Source: Toxonevra muliebris
Taxonomy: Eukaryota; Arthropoda; Insecta; Diptera; Pallopteridae
NCBI GenBank assembly: GCA_963691655.1
Contig: OY829328.1
Coordinates: forward strand, 15,144,704 to 15,208,703
Direction: 5' to 3'
DNA length: 64,000 nucleotides
Below the pieces are notes generated by a model that saw nothing but the letters and a program-made list of their open reading frames with translations, did not search any database and was not told where the DNA came from. This document shows positions 22,784 through 35,829 of this stretch, piece after piece. How positions within the stretch are numbered: position 1 is the stretch's first letter; every line of letters begins with the position of its first letter. Position numbers and translations under genes: made by a program.

Positions 22784-23119
22784 CCTGATTGTTTTACATC
22801 TATACGATTATATAAAATTGGTTTTGTCCGATTTCTCTTAAAAATCATTGGACCAAATTAAATGATTTTTTTCCTACATAGCAAGAAAATCAGTGAAAGT
22901 TTATTTGTTATGGTTATGGCGCCTTCCATACAAAATAATTTTGATGTTGTTGTAATTTTCGTATCACTGAAAGCTAAAGCCAAACAGAGCGGGGTCCTAT
23001 CCAGCTTTTTTAAATAATTTTATTGAAAATGTTGGCTGCTTGTGATGACAGGTTATATGCTTTATAAAATACTAAAGCAATTGAAAATTGTTTCGATTTA
23101 GAATACTTTTGCACGGACC

Positions 23120-25467
23120 CAATGATATAATTTGATTGAAAGAAAAATTTTGAAAATTATCAAATCATTAAATTCGTAAATATACTTATATACTCATTTT
23201 GATAGCAAAAATACTTATTTTTTCATAATTATTTTTTTCTCATATGACATAGTTAAAATCTTTTTTAGACTAAATGTCTACATTTTTAATCTAAGATTTT
23301 GGGTTTTTTTTAATAATATTTATTTTAAAATGAAATGCAATGTAAAATATGTTTGTATAAAAGTGAAATGAATACGTATGAATATTTTTTGGTTAACTTT
23401 TACATAAAATAAACATAGAAGTATTTTAATAAATCAATAAAATTATTATTTTTGTGTTTTTTTGTTTTTTTTTTTTTTGTCATTCACATAAATTTTTGAA
23501 TAATATTTGCTTTTTTTTAATAATACTAATTTACAAAATTTATTATTATTTTTTATTTATTTAGATTTCTCGTTTTAACAAAGCAGCATCACTTTGTTAA
23601 TGTTAAAATTTCGTACAGGTTACGTAAATCATAGTGTTTTATAACGTAAAGAATGTTATATATTAGATGTAATGAATGATCATCTTTGTTTCTGAATGTA
23701 TATATTTTTTTATATAATATATGTATGTAAGTATGTAAGGAGATACATTTTCACAAATAGTTTTTGTGAACAACTTAAACCAAGAACAGAACAAATGTTT
23801 CATAATAAACTTAATAATTAATTTTGTTGTTCTTCAGTCTTGAAAGTATAAAGCAAATTATAAATAAAATAAATGTCAGTCAAACAATTTTGGACAAAAA
23901 GAGATCTGGTAAATTCAGTCAAAAAGATACATATAAAAAATTAAAAATACGACATAAGTAAAAAAGAAAAATTTCTCACATTTAACATTTACTATCGCAC
24001 CATTGGGTTGCCAAAAAACAAAATAAGCTTTAAATAAAATGTAATTGAATTAATTGCACAAAACAACAAGTGATAATGTTAAGCACTTTCCATCACGCAG
24101 TGCCCACTTAAAGTCGGTAATTCTGGAAAGGTAGTTAATGTGTAATAGAATAAAAACATTAAAAAAATACCAGCGACGAACGCTAAAAAAATTTCGGAAA
24201 AATATTTCTATATCAAAAATATCTATTGATTTTTTTCTTCGAATTACGGGAACATTTTTCTATTTAGTTTTTTAAAAAATTACAATTAAAGTTTTGGTTT
24301 TTATATATTTCTTTATTGATATTATTATCAATTTAGTAGATTTTAGCCATATACTAATTTGATTTTGATGACATTTTTTCAAAAAGACAAATAATTGTTG
24401 TATACAGAAATGAAAAGAAGTAAACTTTATGTTGAGTAAATATGATTTTGAATCGCTCAAAGATCGAAAATTTAGAAAAAAAATGTTTTTCGATTGTATT
24501 ATCGCCTATAACTTTGTTGATGATTTAAAATCAAACTCCTGCTAAGTTGCTAAGTTTTAATCACTAGAATCACGCAAAGTATGAAATCTATCTAGGTAGG
24601 CCTAAAAAAAAAATCAAAATGATGGAAAACTTTGTTAAACGGGAGAGCCATTATTTTTTATTGCCAATCCAACTATTCATATTTTAATCCGTACACATTT
24701 TCGTGTTGCACTGTGTAATTGTAGTTCGAAATCCAAAAAATTATTATATTTTCATTAACAAATGAAACTGTAGAAACTTTACATTCCAACGTTCTTTCCT
24801 AAATCTTTTTTCATTGTGCATATAGTAAATGTATATGTGTATGTGTGATAAATTTATTATTTTAATTTAAAGTTTTGATTATTTTTATATGTATATTCAT
24901 ATTAATATATGTATGTAGAGGTTATAGATAAAGGTAATACATGTAAGGCTTCTCTTAACTCAACTTATTCGCAGCTCACGCGTGACGACACAAGCAATAC
25001 GCTTTCTTATTTCTCGAGAAATTTAATTTCAAATTAAACTTATTACAGGTTTTTTTTTTCTATAAAAATTTTGATTGTTTTTTCTCATCCATTGTTCTTT
25101 TAAAATTATAATTTCTAAACTTTTGCATTTCACAAAAGGGAAGGAAAAGTTTAATTTAAATTGGTTAAAATTTAATCAAGAGTTGTCAACTTCTAAATTT
25201 TTAGACGAAAAAATTAAGAAAGTTGTTATTCTTTCTAATGAATATTAGACAACTGTAAAAATTCACGGTTCACGTCCATGGAATTGAACAATAATTTTAA
25301 TTCTCGAATGGGATTTACTCAATCGTTTATAGTGTCTGTCTGTCAATAGATAGTGATGCCGTTAAAAAAACAAAAAAAACATAAACAAAAATTGTATCCG
25401 TTAAGAAGTAAAAGACTTAAAGATAATTGATTGACATGATTTAAAATGAATAAAACATGCTTCCTAC
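23120..25467. other. AT-rich region, likely including lola 3' UTR
   Basis: Downstream of the last lola exon (minus strand). Homopolymer-rich; no coding evidence. Minus-strand AATAAA signals occur (for example near 24852), but which one is used cannot be told. Confidence 0.4.
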
Positions 25468-27158
25468 TCAGTTGGTATAGCCTGAGCTGTCAATGACCAA
25501 CTTCGATGACGACTCATCGCCATCAGATGTATTCACTGTGGCATTGTTGTCGTTTTTTATAACAATAATTGTTCCATCTGGACCCTTTACACGCGAAAAT
25601 TTAGAGCGACGAGTACGTCCCAATTGTGGCATTGTTGGGTGATGCTTACGTATATGCACACCCAGATTACCGTGCTGTTTCGCTTTATAATCACAGTAGG
25701 GACATTTATTGGCAGGTGCTTTGCCACCGCATTCAACATTCTCGTGACGGCGTAATGTTGATTTCCAACGATAGTTTTTACCGCACATTTTACAGACGTA
25801 ATTTGATTCAGCGAGATCATTGCCTGAACGTCTACCACGTCTGTTGCCACCTCTAGCACCATTTCTTGAACTGTTACTAACATCATTACTAACATCATTA
25901 CTAACCTCATTACTAACCCCATTACTAACAGCATTACTAACACCAGCAGCAGCCAGAGCTAAATGACGTAAGGCTTGTGCTTGAGCTTGTGAATAATCAG
26001 CAATAAAATCGGTAGAGCCCGGTGACGAGGATGATGTGCAAACGCCTAAGGCATTGGCATTAAAGATATTTGGTAATGGAAGATTGTTATACGGTTGGTT
26101 GTTCCGTGGATTTTCAACCAAGTGTATATCATCGAAAGTATTAAAGCGGGAATCCTCATCGTCAGCGATACCCTCATTGCCACCATTGTCATTTGCATCT
26201 GCAACATTGTTCGTCGGTTCATTCCCACCCTCAGAATTATGATGTCCATTGTGCCGCTGTTGCTCCGGTTGTTGATGCTGATGCTGTTGCTGTTGCATTT
26301 GTAACTGTCCCTGACGGAGTACATTTAAATTGTAATTTCTTAAGGCAGCTGCAAAATCAACAGCTTCAGCTAATGGAACTCTATTGGCAGTAACGGTAAC
26401 GGGTGGTACAAGCTTGATGACCGATTGCGCTGTTGCTACTGCTGCCGGGTTGATAACGGGACCGAGTGTTAAACCTGCATTCGGATTTATGAATGGTTTC
26501 AATTCGATTTGATTCGAAGCAGAAGAGGAAGAAGAAGACGTGGAAGGCATTACTACGACAGAAGTGCGAATCGATTGTGTGGTGCTTCCACTTGGAACTT
26601 TACCAGCAGCTGAAGTCTTTTTTGTGTATTTCCTGCGTGGATGAAATGATGTGTAGTTGGGGGTCTTGGGGATGGCACCCTTGCTTTGATTGCTAGTGCT
26701 GCTTTGCTGCATCATCATCATTTCATCGCGCTGCAAGTTTTTTGACTGCATTTGAAAATGAATTGCCCCAACTGCAGCGCTGGTAGTTGCTATGGCGGCA
26801 ATAGTTGATGGTTCATTGGTTTCAGCTGAAGTGGGCGAGGATTCTTTAACCATAGACAATGGCATTTGTTGTTCATTCTTTGGTGTTTTGGCTTTACTTA
26901 ATTCAAGAAGCATTTTCGAAACATCCGCAACGCTACGGCGTGGCTTACGTGTAGGACCATTGGACATTTTTCCTTTTGTTGCTGTGATGAGAGCATTTGG
27001 TAATTGCAGTGGTGCGGAAGAGCTGTGACTTGATTGTGCGACTGATTGTAGTTTGTTTGTAGAATTGAGAATTGAACGCTGGACAATATTTTGTATAGCA
27101 CCAGCAACTAAACCTTGGTGGTTCGCGTTGTAAATCGGAATATGTAGATCGATTGGAG
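25468..27158 (-). CDS. lola: lola alternative terminal exon, paired zinc finger (leftmost, 563 aa)
   Basis: The acceptor (TTCCACAG, AG at 27160-27159) opens a frame of two bases plus 562 codons ending TAA. It starts PIDLHIPIYNANHQGLVAGA, then a long low-complexity region rich in Ser, Ala, Gln and Asn, including a His/Gln tract and a VSNx repeat (VSNAVSNGVSNEVSNDVSND). The fingers lie near the C-terminus: C2HC finger YVCKMCGKNYRWKSTLRRH...C, then C2H2 finger NKCPYCDYKAKQHGNLGVH...H. The first, with the ENVECGGK end, is a lola hallmark as I recall it, closest to the Drosophila isoform tail containing KYRWKSTLRRHENVECGG. The ATG at 26967 is internal and need not be used. This is the 3'-most exon of the gene. 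Confidence 0.92.
25860..25945 (-). repeat. 12-bp coding tandem repeat (VSNx)
   Basis: About six copies of a 12-bp unit (ATTACTAACnnn on the + strand) encode VSN followed by a variable residue (Ala, Gly, Glu, Asp, Asp, Ser), just upstream of the Arg-rich segment before the zinc fingers. It is likely to vary in copy number. Confidence 0.8.
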
Positions 27159-28308
27159 CTGTGGAATTGCAAAATTTTGATTAATAATATGCTAAAGCTA
27201 TAATAAAAGTTAAATAAAAAATGAGAAAAAGACAAATGAAAAAGCACGAAAAAAATTATGAATGTACGAAATGAACTTTGAGAAAGGCGCTTTCGATTCA
27301 TCAAACCTATGTTCATGTGAAGGATCGAATGCACCGTATGTTTAATGTATTGTTTCATAAACCAAATAATTTAAACATTAAAAATAATTTCGGCCTTCTG
27401 CATGGGCAGACGACAGGCATTATTATTTATAACATTAGAATAATATACGTTTATGATGTTTTCCAATGTGTGTTTAGAATAAAATGATACACAATTAACT
27501 AATATTAACAAAACATGCAAATAAATCAAAAAACTACGAAAACAAATAATGCAAAAGTGGAGAAAAAATAAATTAACTGATTGAATAAAATATACAAATA
27601 AATATGTAAATATATTAGAGATATGAGGATGACATGGAAATGAATATTTTTCCTTTTAAGATATTTTAAATAACGAACTATTTTTAGTGGAAAGAAAATA
27701 AGTAGATTACGACGAGAAGCATACTACTTAACGGTAAGCTGGTCATCGTAATGGCGAACTCTTTCCCCCGTTAGTATAAGATTGCCCACCCCTGTCGATA
27801 TAGATATGTCGTCATGGTATATGACATTTTCAGCTTGGATTTACAGTTGATTAATCTTACAAAGTTAACAGTTGAAAACAAAATACAAAAAAAGTTCAAA
27901 TAAATTGTTTAAATTAAATAATACCATATATACAAAAATTGGTATCAAAAGAAAATTATTGTTTAATTAAAATAAATTGAAAATAAAATAAGTTTTTGTT
28001 TATTATTTTGTTGTTGTATGTAATTTTGTGATTGTATGAATTGAAGAAATTTTTTAAGCCTGGTCTGCACCGATGCTTGTTTTAAAACACTCGACAACAC
28101 AATATTTGATTAAACTTGGAGATACAGGGGATACAGAGATATCAACTTCTGAATAGATGATGTTAAAGTAGTAAACTTATTTGCTATTGGAAAAAGCTAG
28201 TCGCTTTTATTTTAAAATGACTGCAGTGTGTGACAGATTTAACCCAAAATAAAGTAAAATCGAAAAATTAAGATTATGATTAAAAGGTTTTGGCTTTTTG
28301 CTAATTTT
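27159..28308. other. lola intron, nothing recognisable
   Basis: AT-rich intron immediately 5' of the leftmost lola exon (minus strand). I see no coding or repeat features. Confidence 0.35.
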
Positions 28309-28417
28309 ACTCGAGTAACAGGTTAGGTTAGTTTTAGATAGATGTGCCCAGAAATACTGAGCGTCCACGGGGGCCAAAATTTGGTCCATTATGATGTCCC
28401 TGTGCACTCGAGTAACA
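28309..28417. mobile_element. Small insertion flanked by 12-bp direct repeats
   Basis: ACTCGAGTAACA occurs at 28309-28320 and again at 28406-28417, enclosing 85 bases that begin GGTTAGGTTAG. Long direct repeats of this kind suit target duplications made by retroposition. The insert has no tRNA B-box that I can see; family unknown. Confidence 0.55.
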
Positions 28418-29258
28418 AATATTTTACAACTTCATGTTTTGTAGAACTAATTAAGGTTATGAAGGGTGAAAGTTTGCAAGTCGGTGACATAAAAGATTTC
28501 TGAAATATGTATACTTTTATCTGAAAAGTGTGGATTGTAAGGTATTCTTAACTTTGAAGTTTCGCAATATTATTCGAATGCAGAACACGCCATATAATTT
28601 GAATAATCATATACAATAGCTTCACATATGACATATAAAATTAGAGTGCAGGAAAGAGCTCTTTTACGGTTTTAAAAAACTTCAACCTTAACGTAAAAAC
28701 GGTTTTGTAATATTACTTTTAAAATCAAATGAATATTAATTGGATGCTTTTCAAGCAATACAGTTCATATCGCGAAACTCTTTCACAGGGGAACCTAATT
28801 TTTACTTGTAACTAAAACCCTTGTAGTTCTCGACTAGTTACATTCCATTGAACCGATTTCAAAAAAAAAAGATTGTATAAGTAATTTGGAAAGCTTGAAT
28901 TTTAGTGGTTTCCAACTATGAAATAAGAACCACTCTAAGCTGTAAAGGAAAAGTGTTATCCATTTTTTTTTCTATTGAAGTCGAGTTTGGACTTGAAGTT
29001 TCGATTTGTGTTTTTTTTTTTTTTTTGTATTGCATTGTAATTATGCTGATGAAATTTGTGATGTTGTTGTTGTGATGATGAAATTGTTGTTATAGTGATA
29101 AAGCTGTTAAAAAATAAAAATAAAACGAAATGTAATGTAAATTTGTGATGCAAATGAATTATAGCTTGTTACTGAATTTATAATAAAGCGCACCTGTATC
29201 AAAAAAACCGAAAACCCAAAATCTTTCCAAGTTTTTGAAAAATTGAATTGTAAGTACC
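28418..29258. other. lola intron, nothing recognisable
   Basis: AT-rich. A minus-strand frame at 28956-29153 is Asn/Lys/His-rich, but in the lola splice phase it meets a stop after four codons, so I do not call an exon. Confidence 0.35.
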
Positions 29259-29342
29259 TTACACATTTTTTTTTTTCTTCCCTTTCTTCTTCGTGGCATA
29301 CTTTTGCTTCGAAGCACTTGTGGTAACCGGTTTTCACAGATC
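29107..29342 (-). CDS. Possible lola terminal exon lacking zinc fingers
   Basis: A strong minus-strand acceptor (TTTTCTCCTTCTTGTAG, AG at 29344-29343) opens a 78-codon frame in the same phase as the seven certain lola exons (shared G plus GA gives Gly). It begins GSVKTGYHKCFEAKVCHEEE, followed by Arg/Glu/Lys and a Cys, then becomes hydrophobic and low-complexity up to a TAA at 29107. Some Drosophila Lola isoforms lack zinc fingers, which makes this possible. Against it: the last two thirds look non-coding, a donor-like GTGTAAG|GTACTT follows the polylysine segment (about 29265), and an 8-nt microexon-like segment lies upstream at 29435-29442. It could equally be a cassette exon or chance. Confidence 0.3.
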
Positions 29343-29442
29343 CTACAAGAAGGAGAAAATAGGTTAGTATGGCTAAATACAATATGGCATTGAATGTGTG
29401 TTGTTGTTTTTGTTATAGCTATCCAAAGGCTTACGTGCAGGA

Positions 29443-32400
29443 CTGAAAAGAGAAACAAAAAAATAGGTTAGTATGTATGTTTCTTTATCACTCTCGTATT
29501 TTGTGCTCTGAGTGCAAAAGAATCGGAGAAATGCAAGTAACGCTGCTCTATGCGTAGTGTGTTTGTGTGTGTGCGTAAGATGCGTTTTTGATTATAAATA
29601 TGAGCGAGAGAGAAAATGAAGAAATTGGGTAAAAATAAATTTGACATATTTACACACTTTGGCTATTGCTCGTTTCGCTATTTGAAACCAAATTATGCAG
29701 TTATATGAAAAAATATTGTGAAAAATCAGAGCTGATAAGAAATTTAACAAATATATTCAAATATATGCTCACTGATAACAAAACGCAAAAGAAGTAGAAA
29801 AAAATAATAGTTAAAATAAACTAAAAAAAAAAAAAATTTAATTGATTTTATACTCTTTTGTAATTTTTTAAAACTTATGCATTTAATAATACTATCACTT
29901 TTTTGACACAAACACACTGCACATCAATTTTAACCACGTTTTTTCTACGTAGCTACATGCAAAACAAAACCCATGCTTGCACATTTTGTTTATATTTTGC
30001 AATGTAAAATGCTATCGTTTAGAGTAGAAAAACTGTGGCTACCATATCCTAGAAGCGTCCGAACTGCACCACACGTAATTCTGCACTAGTTGCAATGGAA
30101 ATTATAGCTTTCTAAGCTAACACTCAGACTCAATACAAAATAACAACGAAAACGAGAAGAGCAAAAATAAAAGGAATTTCAAAAATTTCTCTTTGCTGAT
30201 CCTGTGCAACCAACCTACGCATTTCTATGTACTGAGAGGGTGGAATGGAACAACAATTGAGAATATGCTGTGGGATCTTTTCTCTCTTTCGCTCTCTTCC
30301 CCTCAGTAGAAATGAACTACACATACCTATGAATATATATGCATCTACATCTGCCTTTATAGCTGTTGCATGTCGCACTCAAATGAAAAATCAAAACAAT
30401 AAAACTTGTAAATATAGAAAAAGTTTTTCCGAACTCGCAATCTCAAAATCTATTCTTCTTTCTCTCTCTCTTTCTCTTTGTTTGTATATTTGTGAATGCA
30501 ATATTTAAGCTATGAGCTATTTCTGCATTAAAATTAACACACATAACTAGAGAAACTTCGTGTTTTCTTTATGAAGTAACCTATTAAGGACTTATGTATG
30601 AGAATTAACACATACATACACATATCAATCGATCCTCGGTATTTTTAGTTTTCTACTTTTTATGCACATAAAATCTCCAGTCATTCGTATGTATCTAACA
30701 CTATATACAATATTGTGATAGACAATATCAAATTTAGCTATTATATAGAAAGAAAAATAGAAAAAGGAAATTGAAAAAATCATGATTTCATTGCAATAGC
30801 TGCATAGCACAGATGCGGGTTGGTTAACTACCATTTGTTTTTGTTGTTTTGCTTGTAGTTAATCCTCTGCATCCAGTATAAATGTATACATGCATATCTA
30901 CATTAAGGTGCCTTACTAAAAATGAAGCTACGTTTATTTTCAAAATGTTTGGGCTCTAGCGGTTTTTTAAAGTCACAAATAATTAAAATAGAAAAACGAA
31001 GAACATGAAATTATCTCAATTTTGATGGAAATCGTACAAAAAACATCACAAAAAATACGGATTATCTGGAGTTTGATGCATGCTCCAAAGGTTATTTGGG
31101 GCGAAAAATTACTAATAGTAGACATAAATATATCAGAGTAAACAGCTTTAATAAGAGTTTTATTTTTCCAATATGAAAAGAAGCCTTAAAATTAAAATGA
31201 ATTTTTAATTAAAAATTAATAAATACAAAATTAATATGTTATTGAAAATATAAACTTCATTGTCGTTATTCCCTCTATCGATCTTGCGGCTAAACTTTAC
31301 TTAATGTCTTGTTTCATTTTTATTAAGCTGCTAGTGACTGTAGCCCTAATATAGATGACTCTAAAAGGACTGGGAAATATCTTTTCTAATCTGAACAGTG
31401 TGCCGCTCGGCTCTGCTTAACCGAACAAGAACCCAAATCTGTGTCGTACCAAAGCATTTATATACACTTTGACAGCAAAGTGGCGCTCTTTGAACTTACC
31501 GCTTACGAAATTACTCTGAAACAAATTTGGGACTGTCTTCTTACAAGTAGACTAAATGGCTAGAAAAAGATCATCCACTGATTTCATTGGGCCACAACCA
31601 TTCTGAAAAATTCCCTGAATAATAAACAAACATATTCTTTTCGTAGTATAAATTCTCATAAAGTTTGTATGCTATATTGAATGTAGGAGAGCTTAAAGTC
31701 GTTCGTTAAAGACAATAATATGCATGTGCATGCATTTTTACTTGCCGTTATTTCTATTTGATATGTTGTTGTTGTTCAGTTTTATGCTCTCTATAGTTTT
31801 CGTTTTCATCCAGAAAATTGTTTTTCATATATGTACATATGCATTTAAGTTGAATTGAGTTGGTATGAAAAGATTTGGTTTTTGAAAATGCTTTTTAGGG
31901 TTTGTATGTCATTACAGACACACACAAAATTCTCTATATCTATTTATGTATACATACATACATATAAAGATATAGAAAAAACTTGTATTTCATAAGCGTA
32001 TGAATTGAATTTATATTTCAAGGTCAGGGTTAAAAGTATACGTATGAGTACATAAATGAAAATTAGTTATTTTGTATGAAGAAAGATTAACAAAATGTTT
32101 ATGGTTGAAAAACTTTTACAATTATTGAACGTACTCAAGAATACCTTATAAAAACATAAGAAAAAACGAGAAACGATAAGGTAAAACCAACAAATTGCAA
32201 ACATTTGCTAAGCAATATTTTTGAGACAGTTTATGGCACTACCATTACAAGGATATCGAAATGTCATAAAAATCATTACTGTTTTCCACGAATCTATACC
32301 ATTTTGCATAGATATGCTTGGCTATATTTAAAAAAATTTCTCTGAAAATCTACCACCTTATAATTTTTCTAGCGTACCCAATTTCCGAAAAAAATGTCTT

Positions 32401-35328
32401 TTCGCAAGAAGTTTTACATTGCTTCATTACACTCTTCTTTCCTTAACTGACATATAATTTTGATAATTTTACCTGCTGTGTAAAAATTCTTATCACGTTT
32501 CAACATTAAACTTTAAAACATCTAAAACATCTATATATGTATGTATGTCTGTGTTGACGCTTACATATGGTACTTAATCCTTAAAATTTGTTGTTGTTTT
32601 TATTTAAAATGTACGTTCATTCTTACTTATGTAGAAAGATAATGCTTGGAAAAACCCAGTGCCATTATTTTGAAAGGGTACCATATGATAAGGAAAGTTT
32701 TATCTAGAGATTATATTAGGACTAGTACAGAGGATTAGATTCGGTTAAAATGGTTAAATGGCGGGCATTGGCACATTCCGATGTCATGTGAAAAGGAGCT
32801 AATTCGCTTTTCCTCTACTTCTGGCTTTTTGAATCACTGATTGCTTTTTAGAAAGCTAAGTAGGTGCCTTATCTGGAATGCCTACTTTAGAAATAAGTAA
32901 AATTGACTTAAGGTATCGTTCAGTGGGTGATTACTTTTATATGAAATACACAGCAGTTGTTGAGCGAACTAAGCTTTTCGCAGAAAACCAACTCTGCCAT
33001 CCAGCTTAAAGTCGTCTGTATAGAAATGGATTAAATTCTTATAAAATCGATTTTCATTTTATCACACCTGCTAATCACGAATGAGAGGGTTAAGCTTGTC
33101 GTTGAAAATTAGTTTCGCATGGGTATAATAAATTATTTCAAAAATAATTAAGAATCGTATAATCTCCTGACCAACTGGTAGACCATTGGGAGATAAATTA
33201 GATAGTACTAGCTGCGCATTGCTTGCCACAAATTTCAAAAAGTATGAGACAAAGTCCTTGGTTTGAAGAAGTTCTTGGGCTTTCATAGACATGTTTATAT
33301 AGAAATTGTCTCATTAAAATTCGACCACCGGGCTGCAATATCATACATCCATCATTTGCCAATGAACCGCGAGTGCCTGCTAACCTTATTTGTCTCTAGT
33401 CGCTTATTTGCAGGAGAAGAGCGATATTTTATTAGCCATATAATCAATTATTTTGCAAGTAGTATCGAAAGTACTTAGCATGCTATATATGTAAATAAAT
33501 CGATGGGGCTTTATGGCAAATATTACCTAATCTTTAAAGCTTGACGTTTTGCATAGCAAGTCAAGAGTTTTGTTCTTTTCTGAAAATTTTTTTCCACGGT
33601 ATTTGATTTTTTACTAATCGGGGAATTGAGCCTAGCATACATTACGCAACAGCAGCCCATGCACTCAAACAAAGCTAACAAATCGGTAAAAATATACTCT
33701 GAGTTAACTTTTTTTATACTTCATTAGTTTTGTGAAGTACCCTCTAGCTATAAAACTTATCGAAAGTAGTTTTAAAACTATGAAACGTGCCTGGTTATGC
33801 AAGTTCAGACAGACATACAAACTTTTTCTCGATACATACGATTACATTCTAGAATATAAAGCATTAAGGCTCACATCATCTACACAGCTCAAATCCTTTT
33901 TACAATAGCAACAACAACAACAAATGCAACTCAAAAATAAAAGTAGGTAGGTAAGTACAAAATGCATCTGCTCATACACAAAGAAAAAAAAATAATTAAA
34001 TACTGAAATTCTTGGAATCCTATATATATACAATAACAAAATCAAAAAAAAAGCAAAAACAAAAATAAAGGAAAAACTTCAACTAATGTATTTTTCCAAA
34101 TTTGGAATGGAAACTTCAAAACGCTTGCATATGTACACGCTTACATACGACTCTATACCTATTGAATACACATTGGCTTTAAAGCAAAAAAAAAACAAAA
34201 CAAAAAAAAAAAATAGAAGGAAAACACTAAAGGAAAAGAGAAATAGAATTGAAAATAAATAAATAAATCTGTTTTTGTGTATGTCGAACTGAGCCAGACA
34301 CCACAGCCGCAGCGAGATGAGACTTAAAAGTACAACATTTACCTAAAAACATAGGAAGAGCAACGCAGAATAGCAAAATATGCGTAGGCAGCAATTATCA
34401 TTTAGCAGGAAAACCGTTTGCGTTAGGCGACAGCAAGGTATGAGGTCAATAAAGCGAATCACGGCACGGCATTCAGTTACGCAGACAGATAGGCAAACAA
34501 ACAAACCAATATATAGTATGCCAATCGAAGTATGCCTAAGCCAGAAAAAAGCATAACCAAACAATTTTTGAATTTTTGTAATTAAGGAAGAGTTGCAATA
34601 AAATTGCCAAAAACTGAGACTGAGTGTAAAATATATAATATATGCATTTGGCCTGACACATTCACTGATTCATTCATTAACTCATAAAAAAAAAAAAAAT
34701 ATGTATAAAGGTTTCACTTGGTCGCCATTTAGATTTGTATATTCTGATAATGAGATTAGGGACAGGGGCAAAGGTACAAATTGAATCTCGGTTTCCCTTT
34801 TAGTTAACACACAGTTGAATAAGAAGTAAAATATTATATATTTGACAAAATACTTTGGAGTACTAGAGATTACTAGGTCTTTAGAAAACTCTTTGAAAAG
34901 ACCCTGAGTCTTACTCTCAAGATGATTTCCTGGTAATATACTATGTCAAATGTAGCTTATACTACCTAAACTCCTTCAATTATAATAAACTACAAATATT
35001 TACTAGTTTCTCTATTGCTAGAGCTATGAGGACTTTTTCATATCTTCATAAATTTATTAAACTTACTTAGCGGTAGCACTGAGTAGTCATCTGAGTTTTT
35101 ATAGTGATATTCCAGCAATTTAACTAGAATCATGTAAAGAATTATAGCATGCAAATGAATACTGCTGAAAAATTTTTTTGATTTTAGAAAAAGAGTTATG
35201 TAGAGTGGTTTCGGATTAATCTCATTTGTGGCATACGAAGGATTAGGTATTAATATTTTGCCAAGAAATTCAATCTTGTTCTTTTTTCTAGGACAGATCA
35301 AAATGGATTAGGTCCGTTCACACTTAGT
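29443..35328. other. Long lola intron, no exon recognised
   Basis: About 6 kb of AT-rich DNA. A CT-rich tract (TCTTTCTCTCTC) lies near 30457. GC-richer patches near 31380-31560, 33090-33470 and 34300-34510 contain open frames but no zinc-finger or known domain; they may be transposon remnants or transcribed non-coding exons. On the minus strand a perfect TCAGTT initiator-like motif occurs near 34289 without other core elements. Confidence 0.35.
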
Positions 35329-35488
35329 TTGTATAAGGATGATATTATTCTATTATTTATTACTATTACATATTGTCAACTTATTTCATACGTTAGACAA
35401 ACTAAAGAGCTTGTCGCTCATGTTGCCTTAAACCAGCACACCGCTCGTAGAAAAGCGGGCATTAAACTACTAATGGACTATATATATA

Positions 35489-35829
35489 CCATGGCAGAAG
35501 AATTAAGAAGGTAGATGCATCTTGACAAGTAAGAGGAACGTTGACAAATGGGAAAACATTTGTTTTTAAAACTATTCTTCTTTTTGCAACAGAGTTGTAT
35601 TTTCATAGTTCAATTTTTAAGTGAGAATTTATAAGAAAATAATTTGTATAGTATTGCATGACATGGGGAAAATTAGTTGTAATAAAAGTAGTATTAATAA
35701 TCTACTACTAACTCACTCTTTTGTTCCCATTTAAAAAAATGCGTCTCTAAAATGTTCCTCTTACTTGTCAAAAACTCAAAATGGCTACTTTTTGAAAAAA
35801 TGCATCTACCTCTAAATACTTCTACCATG
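35489..35829. mobile_element. ~340-bp foldback MITE
   Basis: The left arm (35489-35545) reads ACCATGGCAGAAG...GGTAGATGCAT...TGACAAGTAAGAGGAAC. The right arm, reverse-complemented (35829 back to about 35750), reads ATCATGGTAGAAG...GGTAGATGCAT...TGACAAGTAAGAGGAAC, with an extra ~25 bases between the last two blocks. TATATA sequence lies on both sides, so the exact target duplication is unclear. No coding capacity. Confidence 0.65.

Larger units (their letters stand above)
21873..23119. mobile_element. Outer TIR element split by a nested MITE
   Basis: The left end reads GGTCCGTGCAAAAGTATTCTAA; the right end (to 23119) is its reverse complement (TTAGAATACTTTTGCACGGACC), a 22-bp perfect terminal inverted repeat. 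The left flank is TA; I found no matching duplication at the right. A 729-bp hAT-type MITE sits just inside the left TIR, so the original element was about 510 bp. No transposase is visible. Its GGTCCGT end resembles the 600-bp family at 11318 and 48586. Confidence 0.75.

Noticed and set aside
25587..26324. Several open frames overlapping the leftmost lola exon on both strands
   Set aside because: Shadows of the real frame; they lack splice logic and reflect the repeated codons of the low-complexity linker.
33071..33478. Two opposite open frames as possible genes
   Set aside because: Neither shows a known domain or splice structure; more likely a decayed repeat.
34343..34564. Hydrophobic Cys-rich minus-strand frame as a membrane protein
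   Set aside because: No homology recognised, no supporting splice sites in the lola phase and no good start context; probably chance in a GC-richer patch.
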